A stretch of 64,000 bases of DNA. Source: Phenylobacterium kunshanense. Its GTDB lineage: Bacteria > Pseudomonadota > Alphaproteobacteria > Caulobacterales > Caulobacteraceae. Positions 19,277 to 27,138 of this stretch are shown in pieces. Numbering within the stretch: position 1 is the first letter of the stretch; the number at the start of each line of letters is the position of its first letter. Location: positions 620,001-684,000 of the forward strand of contig NZ_QFYS01000001.1 of assembly GCF_003254525.1 (NCBI RefSeq). The letters are read 5' to 3'. The notes under the pieces were generated by a model. That model did no database searches, had not been told where the DNA came from, and saw only the letters and a program-made list of their open reading frames with translations. The position numbers and the translations under genes are program-made.

Positions 19277-20203
19277 TCAGGCCATGGTCGGGGGTGCGGC
19301 GGGGCCCCACTGGACGCCCAAGAGGTCCTGCAGGGTGGCGACGTTCGAGCCGTCGGCGGCGGTGAAGAGGTCCCCGTCGGTCCAGTGCTCCAGCGTGTGA
19401 CCCCAGGGGTCGCGCCAGTAGTCGAAGACCTGGCTGCCCAGGATGTGACGGCCGACGCCCCACTCGGCGTGCCGGCCGGCGTCCTTGAGGCGTTGGTGCC
19501 CCAGCATCAGGTCGTCGAGGTCGGCCACCTCGAAGGCGGCGTGATTGAAGCCCGGCCCCTTGGGGCTCTGGGCGAGAAACAGAGTGTGGTGGTCTGTAGG
19601 CGTGTCGCCTCGGTCGCAGCGCATGAAAGCCCCGAGCGCGAACTCGGGTGCGACCTGGATCTCATCAGAGGTGATGAAGCCGAAGCGGTCCTTGTACCAA
19701 CGCTCGGAGGCGCGGAAGTCGGAGACGTTGAGCACGACGTGGCCCAGGCGCAGGACATGGGCGGGACCCGCCGCGAAGCGTTTGGTGCGGCGCAGCCGGT
19801 CGTGGCCGGCTGCGATGTTCCAGGCCTGGGCGGCCGGGGTCGCGAGCGGTTCGGCCGCCGCCTGGCCCGCGACCACCTCGACCCGGTGACCGTCAGGGTC
19901 GGCCAGGACAACGCGGTGGCCGCCGCCGGGAGTGTCGAGCGGCTCGACGGCCAGGCCCTCGTGAGCAGCCAGCGCCTCCAGGTCCTCAAGGCTGGCGGCG
20001 CGGAAGCCGACAGCCAGGAAGCCGGGTTCCCCGCGCTCGGTGACGTGGGCGACCGGCGATGTCCCTGCCCCGCGCGCGACCAGCCGGTCAGCGGTCTCCT
20101 CCACGACAACGAGCCCGAAGTCCTCAAGGAAGGCGCGCATCTGCGCCAGGTCCGGCGCCCGGAAGCGCACGAAGGCCACGTCTTCGATCCTGATGACGCT
20201 CAT
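19277..20203 (-). CDS. Two-domain extradiol (VOC) ring-cleavage dioxygenase
   Basis: 308 residues, the size of a type I extradiol dioxygenase with two vicinal-oxygen-chelate repeats. The C-terminal repeat carries the Fe(II) ligands: H155 (GHVVLNV), H221 (FNHAAFEV) and E272 (HTLEHW). It should open a catechol next to its hydroxyls (meta cleavage). First gene of the operon, with GGGGAGG before the ATG and a perfect 6-base-arm palindrome about 20 bases further upstream. Confidence 0.92.
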   Translation of the reverse strand: MSVIRIEDVAFVRFRAPDLAQMRAFLEDFGLVVVEETADRLVARGAGTSPVAHVTERGEPGFLAVGFRAASLEDLEALAAHEGLAVEPLDTPGGGHRVVLADPDGHRVEVVAGQAAAEPLATPAAQAWNIAAGHDRLRRTKRFAAGPAHVLRLGHVVLNVSDFRASERWYKDRFGFITSDEIQVAPEFALGAFMRCDRGDTPTDHHTLFLAQSPKGPGFNHAAFEVADLDDLMLGHQRLKDAGRHAEWGVGRHILGSQVFDYWRDPWGHTLEHWTDGDLFTAADGSNVATLQDLLGVQWGPAAPPTMA

Positions 20204-20223
20204 GGCGTCGCCTCCCCGCTATC

Positions 20224-20237
20224 TGACGATTTCGTCA
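20224..20237. promoter_or_regulatory. Candidate TetR operator of the aromatic operon
   Basis: TGACGA (20224-20229), two bases, TCGTCA (20232-20237) form a perfect dyad 21 bases upstream of the first gene of the minus-strand operon. The position and symmetry fit an operator for the operon's own TetR regulator. Binding is inferred from position. Confidence 0.55.
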
Positions 20238-20324
20238 ACTAAAGCAGGCGACGGGCTTGAACGCAAGTCGGCGACCCAACCCTTGCCCTGGCGCGCCCCT
20301 GCCGCGCGGCCTAAGCACGTCGGC

Positions 20325-20702
20325 ATGACCGCCCCTGCCGACGCCATTCGCGCCCGCCGCAAGCTGACCAACAAGCTGATCGCCGCGCACGAGGCCGCCC
20401 GCCTGCGGCCCTTCTTCATTCCAGACGTGAAGGTGATCGTCGGCGACGGAGGGCTCATCCTCGGAGTGGACGAGGTTGTCGCAGCCTTCGCCGCCCAGTT
20501 CGCCGAGCCGGAGTTCATCGCCTATGTCCGCGAGACGGACGACGTCGAGATCGATGCGAACGGAGCGCGGGCGGCGGAACGCGGACGCTGGACCGGGCGC
20601 TGGACCGATCGCGAGATGGGCGGGAGCTATCTGGCGGTCTGGCGAAAGGCCACCGGCCAGTGGGTTCTCGAAAGCGAGCTCTACGTCACCCTGACCCGCT
20701 GA
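20325..20702 (+). CDS. SnoaL/ketosteroid isomerase-like (NTF2 fold) protein, DUF4440 type
   Basis: 125 residues from ATG 20325. The pattern of an N-terminal helix, then LRPFFIPDVKVIVGDGGLILGVDEVVAAFAAQF, and alternating strands ending in WRKATGQWVLESELYVTLTR fits the cone-shaped NTF2 fold used by small isomerases, dehydratases and binding proteins. No catalytic assignment is possible. It is divergent from the aromatic operon and may share its regulatory region. Confidence 0.78.
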   Translation: MTAPADAIRARRKLTNKLIAAHEAARLRPFFIPDVKVIVGDGGLILGVDEVVAAFAAQFAEPEFIAYVRETDDVEIDANGARAAERGRWTGRWTDREMGGSYLAVWRKATGQWVLESELYVTLTR

Positions 20703-20734
20703 CCCCAGCGCCGCCCGCGCCGAACGGCCACGGT

Positions 20735-20938
20735 CTAAAACCGCCGGCGGCGGGTCCGTGTCAGCGCCTCGGCGGTGAAGGCGGCGAAGGCGGCTGACCG
20801 CCGGGCGCTGGTCCGGTCCGGGGCGAGACCGGTCAGGCTGGTACCCTCAGGCGTGGTCAGCCGCCAGGACCAGGCCTGCCCGGCAGCCGCGAGGGAGAGG
20901 CGATAGCCGCTGGGCGTGGGAAGAAGAGGCTCGTCCAT
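20735..20938 (-). CDS. Small hypothetical protein
   Basis: 67 residues, not recognised. The sequence has an alternating hydrophobic start (GYRLSLAAAGQAWSWRLTTPEG) and an Arg-rich, Ala-rich helix at the end, a possible small beta-beta-alpha fold. An AGGA ribosome site lies about nine bases before the ATG. It sits between the NTF2-like gene and a membrane protein gene. Whether it is expressed is uncertain. Confidence 0.5.
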   Translation of the reverse strand: MDEPLLPTPSGYRLSLAAAGQAWSWRLTTPEGTSLTGLAPDRTSARRSAAFAAFTAEALTRTRRRRF

Positions 20939-21005
20939 GGGCGCGATCCTGGACCCGCCAGATGCAGCCCGCGCCTAGTCCGACGTGAAGAAGCCGTGCA
21001 GGCGG

Positions 21006-21746
21006 TCAGGTCGCACGGGTCAGCCAGGCCGCGAGCGCTGTCCACCATCCCGCACCGGCGAACGCCCAGGTGACGGCAAGATGGAAGAGTCCGGTCGCGC
21101 CGAGCGCCACCAGCCAGGCCGGGTGAACACGCCCTTCCCGACGGCTGTCCCAAAGGGTCACCCCGAGCAGCATCAGCTCGATGACGACAAACGATCCATG
21201 CATTTGCCATTGGGGCACGCCAGCCGGGATGAAGAACCGTCCGATCGCCGGCTGGGCGATCATGATGAAGCCCGCGGTCATCAGCCGCTGATGCCAGTCG
21301 CGCCGGCGGCGCATCATCAGGGCCAGCCCGACCACGGCGATGAGCGCTGGAATGCCAAGGAGCGGCAGCGCCATGAACACCAGCGGCGGCGGCGAACCCG
21401 GCGGCGCATGACCCAGCCGGCCGGCGGTGATTGCGGTGGATACGCCCAGCACCATCATGGCGCCGAACAGCATCGCGCCGACCATGCCGAGCTGCCGATG
21501 GAGCGCGATCCGCCGCGCAGGGACGAGACAGGCCTGGATCACGAAGAGAACCATCCACGCCGTATAGACGAGGCCGTGGGTCATCGAGAGCGGCGTCAGA
21601 GGCGGCGGCGCCTGGATGAAAGGCTTCAGGTAATAGGACGGCGCGAAGCCAAGGAAGATGATCAGAGCCGTGAGCGCAGCCACCACCACGTAGAAGTCTG
21701 GCCGCGCGCCGCGTCCGGGCCCGCTATCGATCGCCTGCTGAACCAT
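21006..21746 (-). CDS. Integral membrane protein with about seven transmembrane helices
   Basis: 246 residues from the ATG at 21746, preceded by a GGAGGGG ribosome site. Hydrophobic helices include FYVVVAALTALIIFLGFAP, GLVYTAWMVLFVIQACLV, LGMVGAMLFGAMMVLGVST, PLLGIPALIAVVGLALMM, and two or three more. A histidine-containing ALHRQLGMVGA and DWHQRLMTAG repeat resembles uncharacterised proteobacterial proteins of DUF2306-like type with possible haem ligands. Function unknown. The frame upstream of the start shadows the neighbouring kinase. Confidence 0.8.
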   Translation of the reverse strand: MVQQAIDSGPGRGARPDFYVVVAALTALIIFLGFAPSYYLKPFIQAPPPLTPLSMTHGLVYTAWMVLFVIQACLVPARRIALHRQLGMVGAMLFGAMMVLGVSTAITAGRLGHAPPGSPPPLVFMALPLLGIPALIAVVGLALMMRRRRDWHQRLMTAGFIMIAQPAIGRFFIPAGVPQWQMHGSFVVIELMLLGVTLWDSRREGRVHPAWLVALGATGLFHLAVTWAFAGAGWWTALAAWLTRAT

Positions 21747-21813
21747 GTCCCCCCTCCGGACAAGCGCACCAGTCGCCAGCGTAACTCGGAATCGATGAAC
21801 GTCGATACCCGAC

Positions 21814-23394
21814 CTAGCTGTCCGCCCGGGGCAGTATGAGCTGGAACGTCGCGCCCTCCCCGTCCGCCAGGGTGATCGTGGCGTGACTGGCGGCGAGCAG
21901 CGAGCGGGCGATGGACAGACCAAGCCCGGTGCCCCCCTCGGCCCGTCGACTGGTGAAGAACGGCTCGAACAGCCGCGCGCGGTCCGCGGGCGACACCCCG
22001 GGCCCGTCGTCGGTGACTTCGACGCGGACGGCCTCCGCTGTCGCCTCGGCGGTGACCGAGACACGCCGCGCGCCAGCCTGCCGGGCGTTCTGAAGCAGGA
22101 CGTCCAGCACGCTCTCGATGGTCGCGGCCGGGACCGCCACAAGCGGCAAATCCCTGGCCACCTGGACCGTCACCGCGAATTCCGGTCGCAGCTGGGCGTC
22201 GGCGACGCGCCGAAGCGGCTCGACGAGATCGACGGCGGCTCCAGCCTCGGGCGTCGCCATGTCGGCGCGCGCCATGTCCAGCAGACGGCCGACGAGCTGG
22301 CTCAGCCGTTCGCTGTCGCCCTCGATGTTCGTCAGGAAGCGTCTCCGGTCTTCCGGAGACATGGTGTCGAAGTGGTCCTGGAGGAGTTCGACCGCGCCCC
22401 GGATACCGGCCAGGGGCGTCTTGAACTCGTGGCTGACGGCGGCGGCGAAGTCGCGCAGGTAGGCGCTGCGGCGTTCGATGCGTTCCGCCATGGCGCCGAA
22501 GTCCTCGTAGAGATCGCGGATCTCGGCGGCGGCGGTGCGGGGCGTCGCAGGGATCTCGCCCCCACCCGCCGCCACTTCGCGGGCCGCGGCCGACAGCTTC
22601 TCGACCGGCCGCGTCACGCCGCGCGAGACCAGGCTGGCCAGCAGCACCAGCACGCCGAAGATGACCCCGATGGCGAGCAGGAACTTGCCCCGGTCCTCGT
22701 ACAGCCCCCGGAACAGGGCGCGCGGGGACCGCGAGATCAGCAGGACGCCTCTCACGTCCCCGTCCACCACGATCGGGCGCGCGTAGTGCAGGCGGATCGT
22801 CGAGGCCTTGGAGAGCCATTCGAAGCGGTAGCGGGGCGAAATGTCGCCGTTCACCCGCAAGACCGTACGGGAGTCTCCCTTCAGCGCATCGCGGACCTCC
22901 GGCAGGTCGGCGTACGAGCCGCCCAGGTGCGGCCCAAGAACTATGACGCCGCGCGCGTCCATCATCGCCACCGACGCCAGGGTGGTTCGAAGCGTGCGCT
23001 CCACGATCGGCGCGAGGCCACGGGCCACGCGCGCAGCCTCGGGGTCGGCCGTCTGCGTCGTCCGCCGGGCCGGCGGGCGTTCGGGCAGCACGGGGTCGCG
23101 GCTGAGGTCGATGGTAGTGAATTCGGGGCTGAAGTAGCCGGGCGGCGGGTCTTTGGGCCGCGGCGGCTGCGGCGCGGCGTCCGGCCAGCTCAGCGAGGCG
23201 ACGGCCGCAAGGGCCGCGCCCTGCGCGACCAGCTCCGCTTCGGTCTGGCGCACCAGCGTGTTTTCATAGACCCGAAGCGAGACCATCCCAATCAACGGCA
23301 TGGCCGCAGCAAACAGCAGCACCGCGAACAGGATGGTGCGCAGCCGCATCCGTGGCCACCAGCTCCCCACCCAGTCCTTGAAGCGTTCGATCAA
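21814..23394 (-). CDS. Membrane sensor histidine kinase
   Basis: 526 residues. Transmembrane helix at about 18-38 (TILFAVLLFAAAMPLIGMV), a large periplasmic sensor region with Pro-rich stretches, a second helix (FLLAIGVIFGVLVLLASLV) near 240, then HAMP. The H-box is AAAVSHEFKTPLAGIRG, followed by N-box LLQNARQAG, DDGPGVS and GTGLGLSIA. It autophosphorylates the histidine and passes phosphate to the regulator encoded just upstream. Start is TTG at 23394, overlapping the regulator stop (TTGA). The ligand is unknown. Confidence 0.92.
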   Translation of the reverse strand: MIERFKDWVGSWWPRMRLRTILFAVLLFAAAMPLIGMVSLRVYENTLVRQTEAELVAQGAALAAVASLSWPDAAPQPPRPKDPPPGYFSPEFTTIDLSRDPVLPERPPARRTTQTADPEAARVARGLAPIVERTLRTTLASVAMMDARGVIVLGPHLGGSYADLPEVRDALKGDSRTVLRVNGDISPRYRFEWLSKASTIRLHYARPIVVDGDVRGVLLISRSPRALFRGLYEDRGKFLLAIGVIFGVLVLLASLVSRGVTRPVEKLSAAAREVAAGGGEIPATPRTAAAEIRDLYEDFGAMAERIERRSAYLRDFAAAVSHEFKTPLAGIRGAVELLQDHFDTMSPEDRRRFLTNIEGDSERLSQLVGRLLDMARADMATPEAGAAVDLVEPLRRVADAQLRPEFAVTVQVARDLPLVAVPAATIESVLDVLLQNARQAGARRVSVTAEATAEAVRVEVTDDGPGVSPADRARLFEPFFTSRRAEGGTGLGLSIARSLLAASHATITLADGEGATFQLILPRADS

Positions 23395-24140
23395 GCCGCT
23401 CCGCCCTGACAGGGGCCGAGACGATAGCCCACGCCAGCGCGGGTCTCGACGACATCGTGTCCCCCGAAGGCCGCGAACTTGCTGCGCAGATTGCGGACGT
23501 GGCTGTCGATGGTGCGGTCCGTGATCGCGAAACCCGGACCGTGCAGGCGATCGATGATGGCGTCGCGGGTAAAGACCCGAGAAGGCGCGCCGATCAGGAT
23601 CTTCAGGATGCCGAACTCCGTGACCGTCAGCGCCACCTCCCGGCCGCTCCAGGTTGCGGTCCAGGACTCCTGGTCGAGGGTCAACTGCCCCTGCGCCAGC
23701 CGGCCGTCGGCGGCCGGCGGCGTCGGCGCTCGGGCGCGACGCAGGATGGCCTGCACGCGGGCCACCACCTCACGAGGGCTGAACGGCTTGACCACATAGT
23801 CGTCGGCGCCCAGCTCGATGCCGAGCACACGGTCGATCTCGTCGTCCCGGGAAGAGAGGAACAGGATCGGCAGCTCGCCCTGCGCCCGCAGCCGCCGGCA
23901 CACCTCCAGGCCGTCCAGCTTGGGCATGTTGATGTCCAGGATGACGAGGTCCGGCGAGGCCTGGCCGATCTGGGTGAGCGCCGCTTCACCGTCCTCGGCC
24001 TCGCGGGCCGACAGGCCGGCCTTCTCCAGAGCGAAGACCAGGAGCTGGCGGATGTGGGGGTCGTCATCGACAACCAGGACGTTGGGCATGCGGCGCATGT
24101 TCCGGCCCGCGGCCGGCGCGTCAACGGCTTGAACGTGCAT
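23391..24140 (-). CDS. OmpR-family response regulator
   Basis: 249 residues. The receiver domain has VLVVDDDPHIR, the phosphoacceptor aspartate in VILDINMPKLDG, and KPF at the end. The C-terminal winged helix contains LTVTEFGILKILIG and RTIDSHVRNLRSKF. I chose the ATG at 24140 because a GAGGG ribosome site precedes it; starts at 24098 and 24089 (MPNVLVVDDD) would give a canonical N-terminus but lack one. It overlaps the kinase gene and forms a two-gene operon with it. Regulon unknown. Confidence 0.92.
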   Translation of the reverse strand: MHVQAVDAPAAGRNMRRMPNVLVVDDDPHIRQLLVFALEKAGLSAREAEDGEAALTQIGQASPDLVILDINMPKLDGLEVCRRLRAQGELPILFLSSRDDEIDRVLGIELGADDYVVKPFSPREVVARVQAILRRARAPTPPAADGRLAQGQLTLDQESWTATWSGREVALTVTEFGILKILIGAPSRVFTRDAIIDRLHGPGFAITDRTIDSHVRNLRSKFAAFGGHDVVETRAGVGYRLGPCQGGAA

Positions 24141-24228
24141 CGATTGACCCTCATGAACGACGGCCTGGCTGTAGCCGGCCGTCGTCAGGGGGTGATCCGC
24201 ACCGCGTGCAGATGCAGTGCAGGCCGCC

Positions 24229-26022
24229 TCAGGTGTTGAGTTCGAGCCCCTTCAGCTCGCCCTCGGCCCGCCAGTCGTCGAGCACCTTGGCGAAGGCCAC
24301 CGGGCCCGCGCCGTAGGAGGTGTTCTTCTTGTTCATCAGCTCCACCTTCCCCTCGTTGTTGTAGTAGCCGGGGGTGCATTCCTTGAGGAACTGATCGCGC
24401 ATCGCCGATAGCTTCACGATGGTGTCGACCCAGGCGCTTTCGGCCTCGGCCGACGCCTCCAGGGTGCGAACCTGACGATCGGTCGCGTGGCGGATGATGT
24501 AGGCGAGGTGGTTGGCCTGCTCGTTCAGCATGTGCGGGAAGTTGGCCGAGAACCCCGACTGACCCGTAGAGACCACGAAGAGGTTCGGGAAGCCGCGGAC
24601 GTGGAAGCCGTGGAAGGTCTCCATGCCGTTGGCCCACTTGCCGGAGAGGGTCTGCCCATCCTTGCCGTAGACCTGGTAGCCGGCCCTGCGGGCGTAGTCG
24701 GTGCCGACCTCGAAGCCGGTGGCGTAGATCAGGCAGTCGACCTCGAACTCCTGGCCGTTGGCGACGACGCCGGTCTCGGTGATCCGCTCGACGCCGCGGC
24801 CCTGAGTGTCGATCAGGTGGACGTTCGGCCGGTTGAACGTGGCCAGGTACTCGTCATGGAAACACGGCCGCTTGCAGAATTGATTGTACCAGGGCTTCAG
24901 CGCCTCGGCGACAGCGGGGTCCTTGACCTCCTTGTCCACCCGGGCCCGCACCTGCTCCATCTTCTTGAAGTCGGCGAGTTGCATCAGCTCGGCGGGGTTC
25001 GCGACCGGCTCGCCAGCCTCGGCCTTGCGCCGCGCCAGCAGCAGGATGTTGCCGATGATGTCGGTCCAGCCGTCGTTGACGAGGTCCTCCTCGGCGAAGC
25101 CGCCCGAGACCAGGATGTTGAAGTTGTCCATCCGGTGCTGGTGCCACCCAGGCTGCAGGCTGGCGGCCCACTTCGGGTCGGTTGGCCGGTCGTTGCGGAC
25201 GTCGATCGACGATGGGGTGCGCTGGAAGACGTAGAGCTCCTTGGCCCATTCGCCGAGATGCGGGATGCACTGCACGGCGGTGGCGCCGGTGCCGATGATA
25301 CCGACGCGCTTGTCCTTGAGGTTCGTCAGGCCTCCCAGGGAGTCGCCGCCGGTGTAGTCGTAGTCCCAGCGGCTGGTGTGGAAGCTGTGACGCTTGAAGC
25401 CTTCGACGCCGGGAATGCCGGGCAGCTTGGGCCGATGAAGCGGACCGTTGGCCATGATCACGAACTTCGCCTTCATGGCGTCGCCGCGGTTGGTCTCGAT
25501 GATCCAGCGCGCGGCGTCGGCGTCCCAGCGGACGGCCTTCACCTCGGTCTGCAGGCAGGCGTTCTTGTAGAGGTCGTACTTCTCGGCGATCTGGGCGCTG
25601 TAGCGCATGATCTCCGGCGCACGTGAGTATTTGCGCTCGGGCATGAAGCCCAGCTCTTCCAGCAGCGGCAGATAGACATAGCTCTCGATGTCACAGGCCG
25701 CACCGGGGTAGCGGTTCCAGTACCAAGTGCCGCCGAAGTCGCCGCCCTTTTCGATGATCCGCAGGTCCTGGATCCCGGCCTCGCGCAGGCGCGCGCCGGC
25801 CAGGAGCCCGCCGAAACCGCCGCCGATGATCACGACCTCGGTGTCGTCCGTAAGCGGCTCTCGGGCCAAGGGCTTCTCGACGTAGGGATCCTCGAGATAG
25901 TGAGCGAACTGGCCCACCATCTCGACATACTGCTCGTTGCCTTCCGTACGGACGCGGCGGTCGCGCTCGGCTCGGTACTTCTCAGCCAGCGCGTTCGGGT
26001 CGAACCCCAGATCGTCCGCCAT
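24229..26022 (-). CDS. Flavin-containing Baeyer-Villiger-type monooxygenase
   Basis: 597 residues. Two Rossmann motifs are seen: GGGFGG (67-72) for FAD and GTGATAVQ (about 240) for NADPH. GGTWYWNRYPGAACDIES is typical of type I Baeyer-Villiger enzymes, and the family fingerprint FxGxxxHxxxW[PD] appears as FKRHSFHTSRWD with Arg in place of the usual Gly. The family inserts oxygen next to ketones such as cyclohexanone or steroid ketones. It stands alone here, downstream of a two-component system. Substrate not predictable. Confidence 0.9.
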   Translation of the reverse strand: MADDLGFDPNALAEKYRAERDRRVRTEGNEQYVEMVGQFAHYLEDPYVEKPLAREPLTDDTEVVIIGGGFGGLLAGARLREAGIQDLRIIEKGGDFGGTWYWNRYPGAACDIESYVYLPLLEELGFMPERKYSRAPEIMRYSAQIAEKYDLYKNACLQTEVKAVRWDADAARWIIETNRGDAMKAKFVIMANGPLHRPKLPGIPGVEGFKRHSFHTSRWDYDYTGGDSLGGLTNLKDKRVGIIGTGATAVQCIPHLGEWAKELYVFQRTPSSIDVRNDRPTDPKWAASLQPGWHQHRMDNFNILVSGGFAEEDLVNDGWTDIIGNILLLARRKAEAGEPVANPAELMQLADFKKMEQVRARVDKEVKDPAVAEALKPWYNQFCKRPCFHDEYLATFNRPNVHLIDTQGRGVERITETGVVANGQEFEVDCLIYATGFEVGTDYARRAGYQVYGKDGQTLSGKWANGMETFHGFHVRGFPNLFVVSTGQSGFSANFPHMLNEQANHLAYIIRHATDRQVRTLEASAEAESAWVDTIVKLSAMRDQFLKECTPGYYNNEGKVELMNKKNTSYGAGPVAFAKVLDDWRAEGELKGLELNT

Positions 26023-26060
26023 GCCGTTCCCTCCGTTTGTTATCGGCGTTCACCGTGCCG

Positions 26061-26070
26061 AACGATCGTT
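26061..26070. promoter_or_regulatory. Palindrome between the monooxygenase and MscS genes
   Basis: AACGATCGTT is a perfect 10-base palindrome, with CCGT and ACGG as approximate outer arms (26053-26077). It lies in the 111-base region between two divergent genes, 39 bases before the monooxygenase start, and may be an operator. No regulator gene is adjacent. Confidence 0.4.
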
Positions 26071-26133
26071 TGAACGGCAAGAGGGACGTGGCGGAAGCCG
26101 GAACGGCGACGCTTCACCGGCGTTGGCGCACCC

Positions 26134-27138
26134 ATGGGCGACCTCGAGGACATCCGCGGCATCGTATTGTTCGCGATCGGCCGAACCCCAGTGACCCTTG
26201 GCGGCGTGGTGGCGGGCGTGCTCGTCTTCACGGTCGCCGTCGTCTTAGCACGACTGGCCGGAGTGGCCATTCGACGGCTTCGCGGTCGTTCCCGGCATGG
26301 GCGGGAGGCGCTCTATATCGTTGAGAAGCTGACCACTTACGGTCTGACGCTGATCGGCTTGGTCGCGGGGCTGTCCACGGTGGGGCTCAACCTCTCCAGT
26401 CTGGCGATCTTCGCTGGCGCGGTCGGCGTGGGCGTGGGCCTCGGCCTGCAGGGCATCGTGAAGGAGTTCGTTTCAGGTCTGGTCCTGATCTTCGACCGGG
26501 TGCTCAACGTCGGCGACTACGTGGAACTGGAGGACGGCAAGCGGGGGCTGGTTCAGGAGATCGCCCCGCGGGCCGTCCGCATCCGCACGAACGACAACAT
26601 CGATGTCATCGTCCCGAACTCCAAGTTCATCGACGGTCCAGTCGTGAACTGGACGCTGCGCAACCGTACGAGCCGCATCCACATCCCGTTCAGCGTGGCC
26701 TACGGCTCGGACCGAAACAGGGTGCGGGAGGTGGTGTTGGAAGCCGCCCGCAGCGTGCCGTTCACGATGCCCGAGTCCGAGGATCGCCGAAGCCAGGTCT
26801 GGCTGACTGGCTTCGGCGACTCTGGCCTCGACTTCGAGCTCCTCGTCTGGCCGACGCTGGACGCGGTGAAGCGGCCGGGCGCCATGCAGGCGGCCTACAC
26901 CTGGGCGATTGCCGAGGCCCTGGAACGGGCGTGCATCGAGATCCCGTTTCCACAGATGGACGTTCGCTTGCGCAGCCTCTTCGGGCACGAGGGCGGCAAG
27001 GCGATGGAAGCCTTGCGCCTGAACGAGCCGGAGGCGCCGACCGCGGTCGAGCACGCGGTCAGCGTCAACGACGCTGCGGAAGACCTCGCACGCCCCCTAC
27101 CCGAGCCCGAGCCGGACGAGGCCGACCCCCGCGCCTAG
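26134..27138 (+). CDS. MscS-family mechanosensitive ion channel
   Basis: 334 residues. Three hydrophobic helices (GGVVAGVLVFTVAVVLARL, LTTYGLTLIGLVAGLSTVG, and the pore-lining Gly/Ala-rich AGAVGVGVGLGLQGIVKEFVSG) are followed by the cytoplasmic MscS beta domain (VGDYVELEDGKRG, IRTNDNIDVIVPNSKFI). It releases solutes under membrane tension during osmotic downshock. The C-terminal tail is acidic and Pro-rich. Its end overlaps the convergent peptidase gene by four bases. Confidence 0.94.
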   Translation: MGDLEDIRGIVLFAIGRTPVTLGGVVAGVLVFTVAVVLARLAGVAIRRLRGRSRHGREALYIVEKLTTYGLTLIGLVAGLSTVGLNLSSLAIFAGAVGVGVGLGLQGIVKEFVSGLVLIFDRVLNVGDYVELEDGKRGLVQEIAPRAVRIRTNDNIDVIVPNSKFIDGPVVNWTLRNRTSRIHIPFSVAYGSDRNRVREVVLEAARSVPFTMPESEDRRSQVWLTGFGDSGLDFELLVWPTLDAVKRPGAMQAAYTWAIAEALERACIEIPFPQMDVRLRSLFGHEGGKAMEALRLNEPEAPTAVEHAVSVNDAAEDLARPLPEPEPDEADPRA

